Below are positions 5,930 to 12,578 of a stretch of 15,024 bases of DNA, one piece after another. A program made the translations under genes and the position numbers. Position 1 is the stretch's first letter. Every line of letters starts with the position of its first letter. The notes below the pieces were generated by a model. The model was not told where the DNA came from. It made no database searches and saw nothing but the letters and a program-made list of their open reading frames with translations. The DNA is from Verrucomicrobiota bacterium (GTDB taxonomy: Bacteria > Verrucomicrobiota > Verrucomicrobiia > Opitutales > Opitutaceae): contig JAURJO010000462.1 of the NCBI GenBank assembly GCA_030832235.1, positions 1 through 15,024 on the forward strand, in the 5' to 3' direction.

Positions 5930-8107
5930 ATGCAGCTGCTGCGTTTTGTCGTCCGCGTACCCGCGCGCGGTTTTTCCGCCGAGACAATTTGGCGGAGTGC
6001 GCTGCTCTTGGCCGCGGCTGCCGCCTTCATCGTCATCCGGTCTTGCGGCTATGATTTTCGGCAGCCGCTCGTGTACGTCGCCTACCTGCTCGCGTACGTG
6101 GTCCTCCCCGGCCTGGTGGCGGTGAGGATTTTCGATGCTCGGCCCTTGGATGTCGGTCGCATCCTCGCGCTCGCGCTGCCGACCGGACTCGCGCTGGAGT
6201 CCCTGCAATTTCTGTCGCTGGCGGCGATCGGGGCGAAAGCCTGGCACACTTGGATCCCGCTCGGGTGGTTGGCGCTGCTGATCCGGCAGGCGCGCGTGGG
6301 TCGTCTTCTGCAGGTGCGGGTTTCCGCCCACCACGCGGGAGTAGCCGGGTTACTCGCGGCTTTCGTGATGATCGCCTTGGCGCTGGCGGCGGGGCAGATG
6401 TTCACGGAGTCGCCTCTCGCCAACGGGGTTCCGGCGCGTGGCATCTTCCATGATTGGGTTTATCTGATCAGCCGCGCGGCGGTCATTAAGAACCACTGGC
6501 CGCTCGAGGATCCGAGCCTCGCGGGAACACCTCTGCAGTACCATTACTTCATGATGGTCCACGCGGCGGCGGCCTCCTGGACGACGGGGCTGGAGATCTC
6601 GACGGTGATGCTGCGACTGCTGTACCTGCCGCTCAGCCTGGCGCTGGTGGCCCAGGTTTTCCTCCTCGGGCGGGCCGTCTCGCGGTCGGTTTGGGGTGGA
6701 TGTGTGGCCTGCTTTCTTTTCCTCGCGACCAGCGAGCTGTCGTTTTCCACCAGCTACGGCGACAGCCACTACCTCGGTTTGTTCTCCCGGTGGCTGTTCG
6801 TCAGCCCGACTTTTTTCCACGGGATGATCTACGCGGGAGCATTGCTCGTGGTGCTTCGGGACGTGCTGCGCCGGCGCGAACTCGAATGGCGGTACGTCTC
6901 GTTGCTTCTGCTGCTCGGCGTCGGAGGCACGGGCGCCAAAGGGACCGTTCTTCCCGTCGTGGTCACCGCGCTGGTTTTGCTCGCGTTGTGGTCCGCTCGC
7001 CGCGCCGGTCGCTCCTCCGCGAGGATGCTGGTCGTCGCGGCGCTGCTCGCCGTCGCATTCGCTGTGGTCTATTTTCCCACGATGTCGGCGTGGCGTTCCG
7101 GCGGGGCGCGTTTCAACCCGTTCCACATTTTTGAAATGACCGGCTTCTGGCGCCAGTGGCTGCCGGCTTGTGAGGCCGGACTGCGGATGTTCCTGCCTCC
7201 CGCTATCTCCGGTGCGGTTGCGGAATTCTTGTGCGGGCTTGTGGCTTTCGCCGGCACGTCCGGCATCAGGCTGCTGGCACTGCCTTACCTTGCCTGGGGG
7301 GGCACCGCCCGGGGCGATCGCGGCTTGGTTCACCTGCTTGGGGCATTCCTATTCGCGTGTGTCGGCATGGGGTTGCTCCTCGAACTGAACAGTTTCGGGG
7401 AGATCTACGTGCTGCTGATGATGCGTCTGCCAATGTCCGTGCTCGCGGCGGGATTCCTGATCGAAGGCGCCCGGAGCCTTTCCGCCGGGTCGGCTGTCCG
7501 GCTCCCGTTTCCCGCGGCCTTGCCGGTTGTTCGGGTAGGGATGATCGGTGTCATTGGCGTGGCCTTCGTTATGCAGGCTTCCGTTTGGATGGCCCGCAAC
7601 GCCCCCGGTTTTGCCGACTGGCTGCGTTCGACACCGGTGGTGCGAGCCGACGATGGCCAGGGCGATCTTACGGAAGCGATGCTTTGGATCCGTCGGAACA
7701 CGGAGCGCAATGCGGTGCTGGTGGCGAACGCCTGGACGCCCGAGAACACGCGCAGCGACCACTGGGGCGCGCTCGATCGCACGCTGCTCGGAGTGCATTT
7801 CTATTACTCCGCATTGTCGGAGCGGCGGCTTTGGTTCGAGGGGCACCACTATGTGCTCAATGGCCCGCTGCTCAGTCGCCGGGCCGCGCTCGCGTCGGAT
7901 TTCTTCTACCGCGCGGGGCGATTGGAGCGCGCCGATGTTTCCGCGGCGCCGGTCTATGTCCTGGTCGACCACGCTTTGAAGGATGACGCGGGCCTTCAAC
8001 TGCGGCCGGCGTCGCGTTTGTTCTCCAACCGCAGGATCTCGGTGTACCCGCTTGCGGTGGAACCCGGACTTCGGGGGGCCGAGATCTCCTCCCTTCAGCA
8101 GGATTAG
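5930..8107 (+). CDS. Large multi-pass membrane protein, GT-C glycosyltransferase-like
   Basis: 725 aa from ATG 5930, which I prefer because the preceding in-frame segment from GTG 5858 (MARFWLRDRRVLF...) is Arg-rich and reads like upstream DNA. About 12 hydrophobic spans are visible, e.g. residues 22-37, 48-65, 77-100, 138-155, 227-246, 257-268, 322-330, 339-354, 365-382, 470-485, 492-511 and 534-552. A non-membrane C-terminal domain follows (about 565-725). Between early helices lies a loop with FHDWVYLISRA (173-183) and DPSLAGTPLQYHYFMM (194-209). That loop is reminiscent of the Asp-containing first periplasmic loop and the 'G-P-x-x-Y-x-Y-F' signature of GT-C and DUF2298-type proteins. The C-terminal AMLWIRRNT (583-591) and YSALSERRLWFEGHHYV (626-642) also recur in large bacterial membrane proteins of that kind. 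A role in transferring sugars from a lipid-linked donor to surface glycans is inferred. It converges on rhaB with 15 bp between stops. Confidence 0.75.
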   Translation: MQLLRFVVRVPARGFSAETIWRSALLLAAAAAFIVIRSCGYDFRQPLVYVAYLLAYVVLPGLVAVRIFDARPLDVGRILALALPTGLALESLQFLSLAAIGAKAWHTWIPLGWLALLIRQARVGRLLQVRVSAHHAGVAGLLAAFVMIALALAAGQMFTESPLANGVPARGIFHDWVYLISRAAVIKNHWPLEDPSLAGTPLQYHYFMMVHAAAASWTTGLEISTVMLRLLYLPLSLALVAQVFLLGRAVSRSVWGGCVACFLFLATSELSFSTSYGDSHYLGLFSRWLFVSPTFFHGMIYAGALLVVLRDVLRRRELEWRYVSLLLLLGVGGTGAKGTVLPVVVTALVLLALWSARRAGRSSARMLVVAALLAVAFAVVYFPTMSAWRSGGARFNPFHIFEMTGFWRQWLPACEAGLRMFLPPAISGAVAEFLCGLVAFAGTSGIRLLALPYLAWGGTARGDRGLVHLLGAFLFACVGMGLLLELNSFGEIYVLLMMRLPMSVLAAGFLIEGARSLSAGSAVRLPFPAALPVVRVGMIGVIGVAFVMQASVWMARNAPGFADWLRSTPVVRADDGQGDLTEAMLWIRRNTERNAVLVANAWTPENTRSDHWGALDRTLLGVHFYYSALSERRLWFEGHHYVLNGPLLSRRAALASDFFYRAGRLERADVSAAPVYVLVDHALKDDAGLQLRPASRLFSNRRISVYPLAVEPGLRGAEISSLQQD

Positions 8108-8122
8108 CGGGGCGCAAGCCCG

Positions 8123-9565
8123 TCAGGGCGCGTAGGTGGTCTGCTTGAGATCGGCGCCGAGGAGTTTGCGGAACGTCGCCAGATCTTTCACCGCCCGCAG
8201 CGAGATCAACTGGCTGGCGATGTTGCCCACTGCCGTGCCCTCGAGGGCGAAGCTCACCACCGGCACGCCGGCCTCGCGGGCCGTGGCGGCGCAGAGGAGG
8301 CGGTTCTTGGAGCCACCTCCCACCATGAGGATGCGGCGGAATTTCCTGCCCGTCATGCGCTCGAATGCGCGCATGGCGTCGGCGTGTCCGCGGCCCAGCG
8401 AGTCGCAGATCAGGCGCACGTAGCCGGCGAGATTAGCGGGCCGTGCGAGCTTCCGGCGCTTCAGGTGGGCGTCGATCGCCGCCTTCATCGAGGGTGGGTT
8501 CGCGAAGGCCGGATCCGTGACGTCGAGGAGACCCTTCGGCGCGGGGAGGCGTTCGGCCGCGTTGATCAGGGTCCGCCAGGCGTGGTCGTCCTCCGGCCGC
8601 GCGGCGAAGTCCTTCATCGTGCCCTCGAGGAGCCAGAGTCCGATGACGTTCGTGAGCGGACGGTAACGGCCGTCGCCGATGCGCTCGTTGGAGATGCGCG
8701 CGGCCATCGCTTCGGCGCCGAGCACCGGTGTGTCGCTTTCGAAACCGACGAGCGACCAGGTGCCGGAGCTGAGGAATAGGTCACCGCCGTCGGGCGCCGC
8801 AGGCATCGCGTCGTAGGCGCAGGCGGTGTCATGTCCAGGTACGGCGATGACCTGGGCGCCGGCGAGGGCGGGGGAGCCGGCGACAATCTCCTTGCGCAGG
8901 CGCCCGAGGCGCGCGCCGGAAAGGAGGGGCGGGGTGAACCAGCGCGGCGGGATGCGGAAGTAATCAAGCGCGGTGCGGGACCAGCCGGTGGAGCGCACAT
9001 CGATCAACTGCGAGGTGCTCGCGATGGTGAACTCGTTCTCCATGCGGCCCGACAGCAGGTAATTGAAATAGTCGGGCAGGAAGAGGCAGCGCGTCGCGAG
9101 GTCCTCGACCGCGGGGCACGAGGCCACGACCTCGGCCAATTGCAGGGAGGAGTTGTAGAAGACGTTGGGGATACCCGTGGCGGCGTAGACGCGGTCGAGC
9201 GCGGCGCGGGTGTGGGCGAGGCGCCGGAGTCCGGCTTGCGTGCGGGCGTCGCGGTAAGCATGCACCGGGAAGACCAGTCGCCCGGAGTCATCGAGCAGCA
9301 CGTAGTCGACGCCCCAGCAGTCGACGCCCACCGAGGCGATCGTCGCGCCGCGGGGAAGGGCGTCGGCCGCCTTTTTCAAGCCGGTGAGCGCCTCGTGCCA
9401 CAGGGTGCCGATCTCCCAGTAATCGTTTCCGTTCAGGGAGCGGAACGCGTTGGGGAAGCGGTGGACCTCGTGGAGCGAGAGCCGGCCGCCGGACCAGGTG
9501 CCGAGAATCACGCGGCCGCTGGTGGCGCCGAAGTCGAGGGCGACGGTGTGGACGGAGCGAGACAT
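8123..9565 (-). CDS. rhaB: Rhamnulokinase (FGGY carbohydrate kinase)
   Basis: ATP-dependent phosphorylation of L-rhamnulose at O-1 (EC 2.7.1.5), the second step of L-rhamnose catabolism; cytoplasmic. 480 aa, the usual size. Seen: the N-terminal phosphate-binding strand ALDFGATSGRV (9-19), SVGVDCWGVDYVLLD (78-92) and PVHAYRDARTQ (100-110), all typical of RhaB. These are followed by VPGHDTACAYDAMP (242-255) with Asp246 as catalytic base, the ATP-site SSGTWSLVGFESDTP (266-280), and a C-terminal MVGGGSKNRLLC. The start at 9563-9565 is favoured over ATG 9572-9574 because a GGAA lies 9 nt upstream, one of the few Shine-Dalgarno-like sites in this window. The open frame extends further upstream to 10450 but crosses lutA and is not coding. 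Divergent from lutA; no isomerase or aldolase gene is in the window. L-fuculokinase is the main alternative, but the motifs favour RhaB. Confidence 0.92.
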   Translation of the reverse strand: MSRSVHTVALDFGATSGRVILGTWSGGRLSLHEVHRFPNAFRSLNGNDYWEIGTLWHEALTGLKKAADALPRGATIASVGVDCWGVDYVLLDDSGRLVFPVHAYRDARTQAGLRRLAHTRAALDRVYAATGIPNVFYNSSLQLAEVVASCPAVEDLATRCLFLPDYFNYLLSGRMENEFTIASTSQLIDVRSTGWSRTALDYFRIPPRWFTPPLLSGARLGRLRKEIVAGSPALAGAQVIAVPGHDTACAYDAMPAAPDGGDLFLSSGTWSLVGFESDTPVLGAEAMAARISNERIGDGRYRPLTNVIGLWLLEGTMKDFAARPEDDHAWRTLINAAERLPAPKGLLDVTDPAFANPPSMKAAIDAHLKRRKLARPANLAGYVRLICDSLGRGHADAMRAFERMTGRKFRRILMVGGGSKNRLLCAATAREAGVPVVSFALEGTAVGNIASQLISLRAVKDLATFRKLLGADLKQTTYAP

Positions 9566-9622
9566 GGCGGACATTTCCAATTGCCAGAAAGTCCGGCGCA
9601 CCCACGGTTTTCCAATCTCAAA
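9566..9622. promoter_or_regulatory. Compact divergent control region of rhaB and lutAB
   Basis: Only 57 bp separate the two start codons, so promoters for both directions overlap or abut. The sequence is less GC-rich than the genes. It carries an 8-bp direct repeat, TTTCCAAT, at 9574-9581 and 9609-9616 (35 bp apart), the second just upstream of lutA. This could be a regulator half-site pair, but two such words may also arise by chance. No regulator gene lies in the window. Confidence 0.4.
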
Positions 9623-10390
9623 ATGCTGAACGCCGAGCGAGCGCCCGTCACGGGCCGGAAGGTGCAATTGATGGCCACGTGCCTGTGTGACGCCTTCTAT
9701 GACGACGTCGCCGCGGCGACGGTGGAGGTGCTGGAGCACCTCGGCGTCGAGGTGGTGTTTCCCGAGGGGCAGACCTGCTGCGGCCAGCCCGCGTTCAACG
9801 GAGGCGACTGGGCGGCGTCGCGCAAGGTGGTGCGACACACGGTACGGACCTTCGCCGGGGAGGAGCCCGTTGTCATCCCGAGCGCCTCGTGCGCGGCGAT
9901 GATGTTCCATGGCGCGGTGCTGGAATTCGAGCGCGAGCCCGACGCCGCGGAGGTGGGCGCGCTCGGCCGGCGGACGTGGGAGCTGGCGGACTTCATCGTG
10001 AACGGCCTGGGCGTGAAATCGTGGCCGGGTCGCTACGAGGCCCGCGTGGCGTTGCACCGCTCCTGCCATTCCCGCGGCACGGAGACGGTGCCGGCGGCGC
10101 AGGCGCTGCTGGGCTCGATCGCCGGCCTCTCGCTGGTCGAGTTCGGCGAAGCGGAGCAATGCTGCGGTTTCGGCGGCACGTTCGCGGTCACGTTTCCGCA
10201 TCTTTCCGCGAAGATGGGGGAGCTGAAGCTCGAACATGTTCGCGCTGTCGCGCCCGATGAGTATGTCTCGCCCGACATGAGCTGCCTCATGCACCTCGGC
10301 GGTCTGGCCCAGGCCGAGGGCAAACCGATCCGCACCCGCCACCTCGCGCAGGTGCTGCGCGACGCCCTCAAAGGCGGTCCTCGCGGCTAA
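9623..10390 (+). CDS. lutA: L-lactate oxidation iron-sulfur protein LutA (YkgE family)
   Basis: Subunit of the LutABC complex, which oxidises L-lactate to pyruvate; cytoplasmic, probably membrane-associated through its electron acceptor. 255 aa from ATG 9623, close to the family's roughly 240. It has the expected two cysteine-rich CCG domains. The first has MATCLCDAFYDDV (17-29) and GQTCCGQPAFNGGD (49-62; Cys52-Cys53). The second has LHRSCHSRG (144-152) and AEQCCGFGGTFAV (177-189; Cys180-Cys181), with a later PDMSCLMH (217-224). CCG domains ligate iron-sulfur clusters in heterodisulfide-reductase- and glycolate-oxidase-like proteins. A later start would trim only the leader before VQLMATC. 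No Shine-Dalgarno is visible before the ATG. lutB begins 13 bp after its stop. GlcF-like proteins share the CCG domain but are longer, so LutA is the better call. Confidence 0.92.
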   Translation: MLNAERAPVTGRKVQLMATCLCDAFYDDVAAATVEVLEHLGVEVVFPEGQTCCGQPAFNGGDWAASRKVVRHTVRTFAGEEPVVIPSASCAAMMFHGAVLEFEREPDAAEVGALGRRTWELADFIVNGLGVKSWPGRYEARVALHRSCHSRGTETVPAAQALLGSIAGLSLVEFGEAEQCCGFGGTFAVTFPHLSAKMGELKLEHVRAVAPDEYVSPDMSCLMHLGGLAQAEGKPIRTRHLAQVLRDALKGGPRG

Positions 10391-10403
10391 ACCGATCCCC
10401 GCG

Positions 10404-11795
10404 ATGTCCCAGCCGATCGACCAATTCGCCGCGCGCCTGCCGGCCGACAAACGCGCTTCCGTCTACCAGAGCACAAAGACGACGCACGAGAAGCGCACGC
10501 GCCTCCTCTTCGACCAGTTCGGCGACCCCGACCGCCTTCGCCACCTGGCCGGCGAGATCAAGCAGCACGCGATCGAGAACCTCGACACCTACCTGCCGCA
10601 GGTGGAACAGCGACTGCGGGCTTCCGGCGCGCAGGTGCATTGGGCTTCGACCGGACAGGCGGCCTGCGAGGCGGTGCTGCGCATCATGCGCGACCGCGGC
10701 GCGACGCGCATGGTCAAAGCGAAGACCATGGTAAGCGAGGAGATCGAGCTCGCGCGCTTTCTGGAGGGACACGGGTTGGAGGCGGTGGAGACCGACTTGG
10801 GCGAATTCATCGTGCAGATCGATGACGACCACCCGAGCCACATCGTGCGGCCGATCATCCACAAGAACCGCCGCGAGATCGCGACGAGCTTCGAGCGGGA
10901 GGGGCTCGGCGCCTACAACGACGATCCGGCCACGATCACGCGCCGCGCCCGCCACCACCTGCGACACAAGTACCTCGCGGCCGATGTCGGCCTGACGGGT
11001 GCCAACTTCGTTTCCGCCGAAAGCGGACGGATCGTCCTCGTAACCAACGAGGGAAATTCCCGCTTCTGCCTTGCCGCGACGCGCTGCCACATCGTGCTCG
11101 TGGGCATCGAGAAGATCGTGCCGCGGGACCGCGACCTGGCCGTGCTCCTCAACCTGCTCGGCCGCTCCGGCACCGCGCAGGATCTCACGGTCTACACCGA
11201 GTTCATCGGCGGTCCGCGCCGCGCGGGCCAGCCCGACGGGCCGGAGGAGATGCACGTCATCTTCGTCGACAACGGCCGCACGGAGGTCCTCGCGAGCGAT
11301 TGCCGCGAGATCCTGCGGTGCATCCGCTGCGGCGCCTGCCTGAACGTGTGCCCGATCTACCGGCAGGCGAGCGGCCACGCCTACCGCAGCGTTTACCCCG
11401 GCCCCGTCGGCGCGGTGTTGTCGCCCCTGCTGATGGGCGAGCGCTTCCCGCAGAAGGCCGATCTGCCGAAGGCGTCGTCGCTCTGCGGCGCCTGCCACGA
11501 AGTGTGCCCGGTGAACATCCCGATTCCCGACCTGCTGCTGCGCCTGCGCGCGCGGGCGAAGGAAGAGAACGTGCCGTCACCCGGATCGCCGCCGATGGGC
11601 CCTTGGGCGCTGCTCGCGGCGCAACCGGCGGTCTGGAAGGCGGCGCTCGCCGGCGGGCGCATCATCAACCATCTGCCCGTGAAGCTGATCCCCGTGCCCG
11701 CGCTGCAGGCCTGGGCTGCCAAGCGCACGTTGCCCGAGTGGCGCGGTGGCGAATTCCGGAAGTGGATGAAAGCGCGCAAGCGCCCTTCGGCGTAG
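10404..11795 (+). CDS. lutB: L-lactate oxidation iron-sulfur protein LutB (LUD domain plus 2x[4Fe-4S])
   Basis: Electron-carrying subunit of the L-lactate oxidation complex. 463 aa, the expected length. Residues about 60-300 form a LUD (YkgG-like) domain, with MVKAKTMVSEEIEL (103-116), HIVRPIIHKNRREI (146-159) and LTGANFVSAESGRIVLVTNE (197-216). A ferredoxin-type region follows with CIRCGACLNVCPIY (306-319; Cys306, 309, 312, 316) and LCGACHEVCPVNIPIP (360-375; Cys361, 364, 368). The C terminus (about 385-463) is basic, ends in MKARKRPSA and is typical of LutB. Start ATG 10404, 13 bp after lutA, so one transcript. In most genomes lutC (a second, short LUD protein) follows directly; here only non-coding repeat DNA follows. 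Confidence 0.94.
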   Translation: MSQPIDQFAARLPADKRASVYQSTKTTHEKRTRLLFDQFGDPDRLRHLAGEIKQHAIENLDTYLPQVEQRLRASGAQVHWASTGQAACEAVLRIMRDRGATRMVKAKTMVSEEIELARFLEGHGLEAVETDLGEFIVQIDDDHPSHIVRPIIHKNRREIATSFEREGLGAYNDDPATITRRARHHLRHKYLAADVGLTGANFVSAESGRIVLVTNEGNSRFCLAATRCHIVLVGIEKIVPRDRDLAVLLNLLGRSGTAQDLTVYTEFIGGPRRAGQPDGPEEMHVIFVDNGRTEVLASDCREILRCIRCGACLNVCPIYRQASGHAYRSVYPGPVGAVLSPLLMGERFPQKADLPKASSLCGACHEVCPVNIPIPDLLLRLRARAKEENVPSPGSPPMGPWALLAAQPAVWKAALAGGRIINHLPVKLIPVPALQAWAAKRTLPEWRGGEFRKWMKARKRPSA

Positions 11796-11799
11796 GCGA

Positions 11800-11819
11800 T
11801 GCTTCGTGGTCGTGAAGCA
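11800..11819 (+). terminator. Candidate hairpin just after lutB
   Basis: TGCTTC (11800-11805) pairs exactly with GAAGCA (11814-11819) around an 8-nt loop that can close by one G-T pair. It begins 4 bp after the lutB stop, where a terminator is expected. There is no T-run behind it, so it may instead be a 3'-end stabilising stem or chance. Confidence 0.35.
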
Positions 11820-11863
11820 CGAATGAGAACCGCGCCGCTGCGCGATGTAGTTCAAACCGGGAT

Positions 11864-12143
11864 CAACCACGGATGGACGCGGATAAACACGATCCGATCC
11901 CTCGGTTGCTGACCAGCGAGTGAACCACGAATGGACACCAAGGGACACGAATGAGGAGGGCTCGGATGTAGCCGCGGCCGTTCGCCGCGGACTATGCTGA
12001 AACCGTGACCGCCGTTTTGTCCTCCGAAGGCCCGGCGAAGGAGGGCCCGCCGCGGACCATACCGCAGGCTAAACGGTCGAAAGGCGCTACTGAGTTCCTC
12101 GGTTTAACCGCTGATTTTGCGGATGAGGCGGATGAGAAAAGTT
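11864..12143. repeat. Long direct repeat, copy 1
   Basis: About 280 bp that recurs nearly base for base 362 bp downstream. It begins CAACCACGGATGGACGCGG and ends near GGCGGATGAGAAAAGTTC. Internally it holds two related sub-motifs (AACCACGGATGGACGC at 11865 and AACCACGAATGGACAC at 11923), a perfect 7-bp stem hairpin, a second GC-rich hairpin (GGCCC 12029-12033 with GGGCC 12043-12047) and a GGTTTAACCGCTGATTTTGCGG segment near its end. Weaker similarity to copy 2 continues to about 12188. Such 'CCACGGATGGACACGGAT' families are known as dispersed non-coding repeats in several high-GC bacteria; which family this is would need a genome search. Confidence 0.92.
11969..11994. other. Hairpin inside repeat copy 1
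   Basis: CCGCGGC (11972-11978) and GCCGCGG (11984-11990) form a perfect 7-bp stem with a CGTTC loop. Flanking TAG and CTA extend it by 3 pairs with one bulged A. Present unchanged in copy 2. It may act as an RNA or cruciform structure; no function is shown. Confidence 0.6.
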
Positions 12144-12225
12144 CATAGGGCTCCCCGACCTTCCCGGTCTTGTTGTTCGCTAACCTGCTGATGGTGATGC
12201 TTGCCGGAACCGCTTTGCGGTCGGG

Positions 12226-12504
12226 CAACCACGGATGGACGCGGATAAACACGGTCCGATCCCTCGGTTGCCGACCAGCGAGTGAACCACGAATGGACAC
12301 CAAGGGACACGAATGAGGAGGGCTCGGATGTAGCCGCGGCCGTTCGCCGCGGACTATGCTGAAACCGTGACCGCCGTTCTGTCCCCCGAAGGCCCGGCGA
12401 AGGAGGGCCCGCCGCGGACCATACCGCAGGCTCGACGGCCGAAGGCGCTACTGAGTTCCTCGGTTTAACCGCTGATTTGGCGGATGAATCGGATGAGGAA
12501 AGTC
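12226..12504. repeat. Long direct repeat, copy 2
   Basis: Second copy of the same unit, starting CAACCACGGATGGACGCGG. Differences from copy 1 are few: for example GATCCGAT to GGTCCGAT, GTTGCTGA to GTTGCCGA, GTTTTGTCCTCC to GTTCTGTCCCCC, TAAACGGTCGAAAGG to TCGACGGCCGAAGG (loss of one A), and GAGGCGGATGAG to GAATCGGATGAG. Weaker similarity continues to about 12535. The close match shows a recent duplication or ongoing sequence exchange. The right end lies about 45-75 bp before the stop of the TonB receptor gene. Confidence 0.92.
12331..12356. other. Hairpin inside repeat copy 2
   Basis: Identical to the copy 1 hairpin, 362 bp downstream: a 7-bp stem CCGCGGC/GCCGCGG, CGTTC loop and flanking TAG/CTA. 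Nearby bases differ between copies while this element does not, which fits either selection on the fold or simple recency of the duplication. Confidence 0.6.
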
Positions 12505-12578
12505 CGTCTGCTTCTCTGCCTTGCTGTTCGAACCTCGCTTCCGTCCGGTTCCCTTTTTGTCCGAGGGTGGGCGCGGGC

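Larger units (their letters stand above)
11796..12578. other. Non-coding region between lutB and the TonB receptor, made largely of repeat DNA
   Basis: 783 bp with no credible gene. The region holds two long direct repeats (listed separately), short unique stretches at 11820-11863 and about 12190-12225, and a tail at about 12536-12578. The only open frame of note (11992-12303, minus) reads through the repeats and its peptide (FIRVHPWLPD, SSASSAKSAVK) is the sort produced when dispersed 'CCACGGATGGACGCGG'-type repeats are translated. No lutC remnant is recognisable. Both flanking genes point their 3' ends into the region. Confidence 0.8.

Noticed and set aside
8108..8122. GGGC-GCAA-GCCC hairpin between the convergent membrane-protein and rhaB stops as a bidirectional terminator
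   Set aside because: The stem is only 4 bp and there is no T-run on either strand; suggestive but too weak to list as a feature.
8831..9622. In-frame upstream extension of lutA (about 264 residues)
   Set aside because: It lies antisense to rhaB and lacks any domain; the LutA homology begins just after ATG 9623.
9566..10450. Upstream extension of rhaB on the minus strand to a 775-residue frame
   Set aside because: The extension is antisense to lutA and resembles no kinase N terminus; the FGGY fold starts right at 9565.
11992..12303. 103-residue minus-strand open frame in the repeat region
   Set aside because: It is a translation of repeat DNA spanning both copies, with low-complexity and repeat-derived peptides and no domain.
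11864..12504. CRISPR array or insertion sequence
   Set aside because: Only two long units, no short regularly spaced repeats, no cas genes, no transposase and no terminal inverted repeats that I can see.
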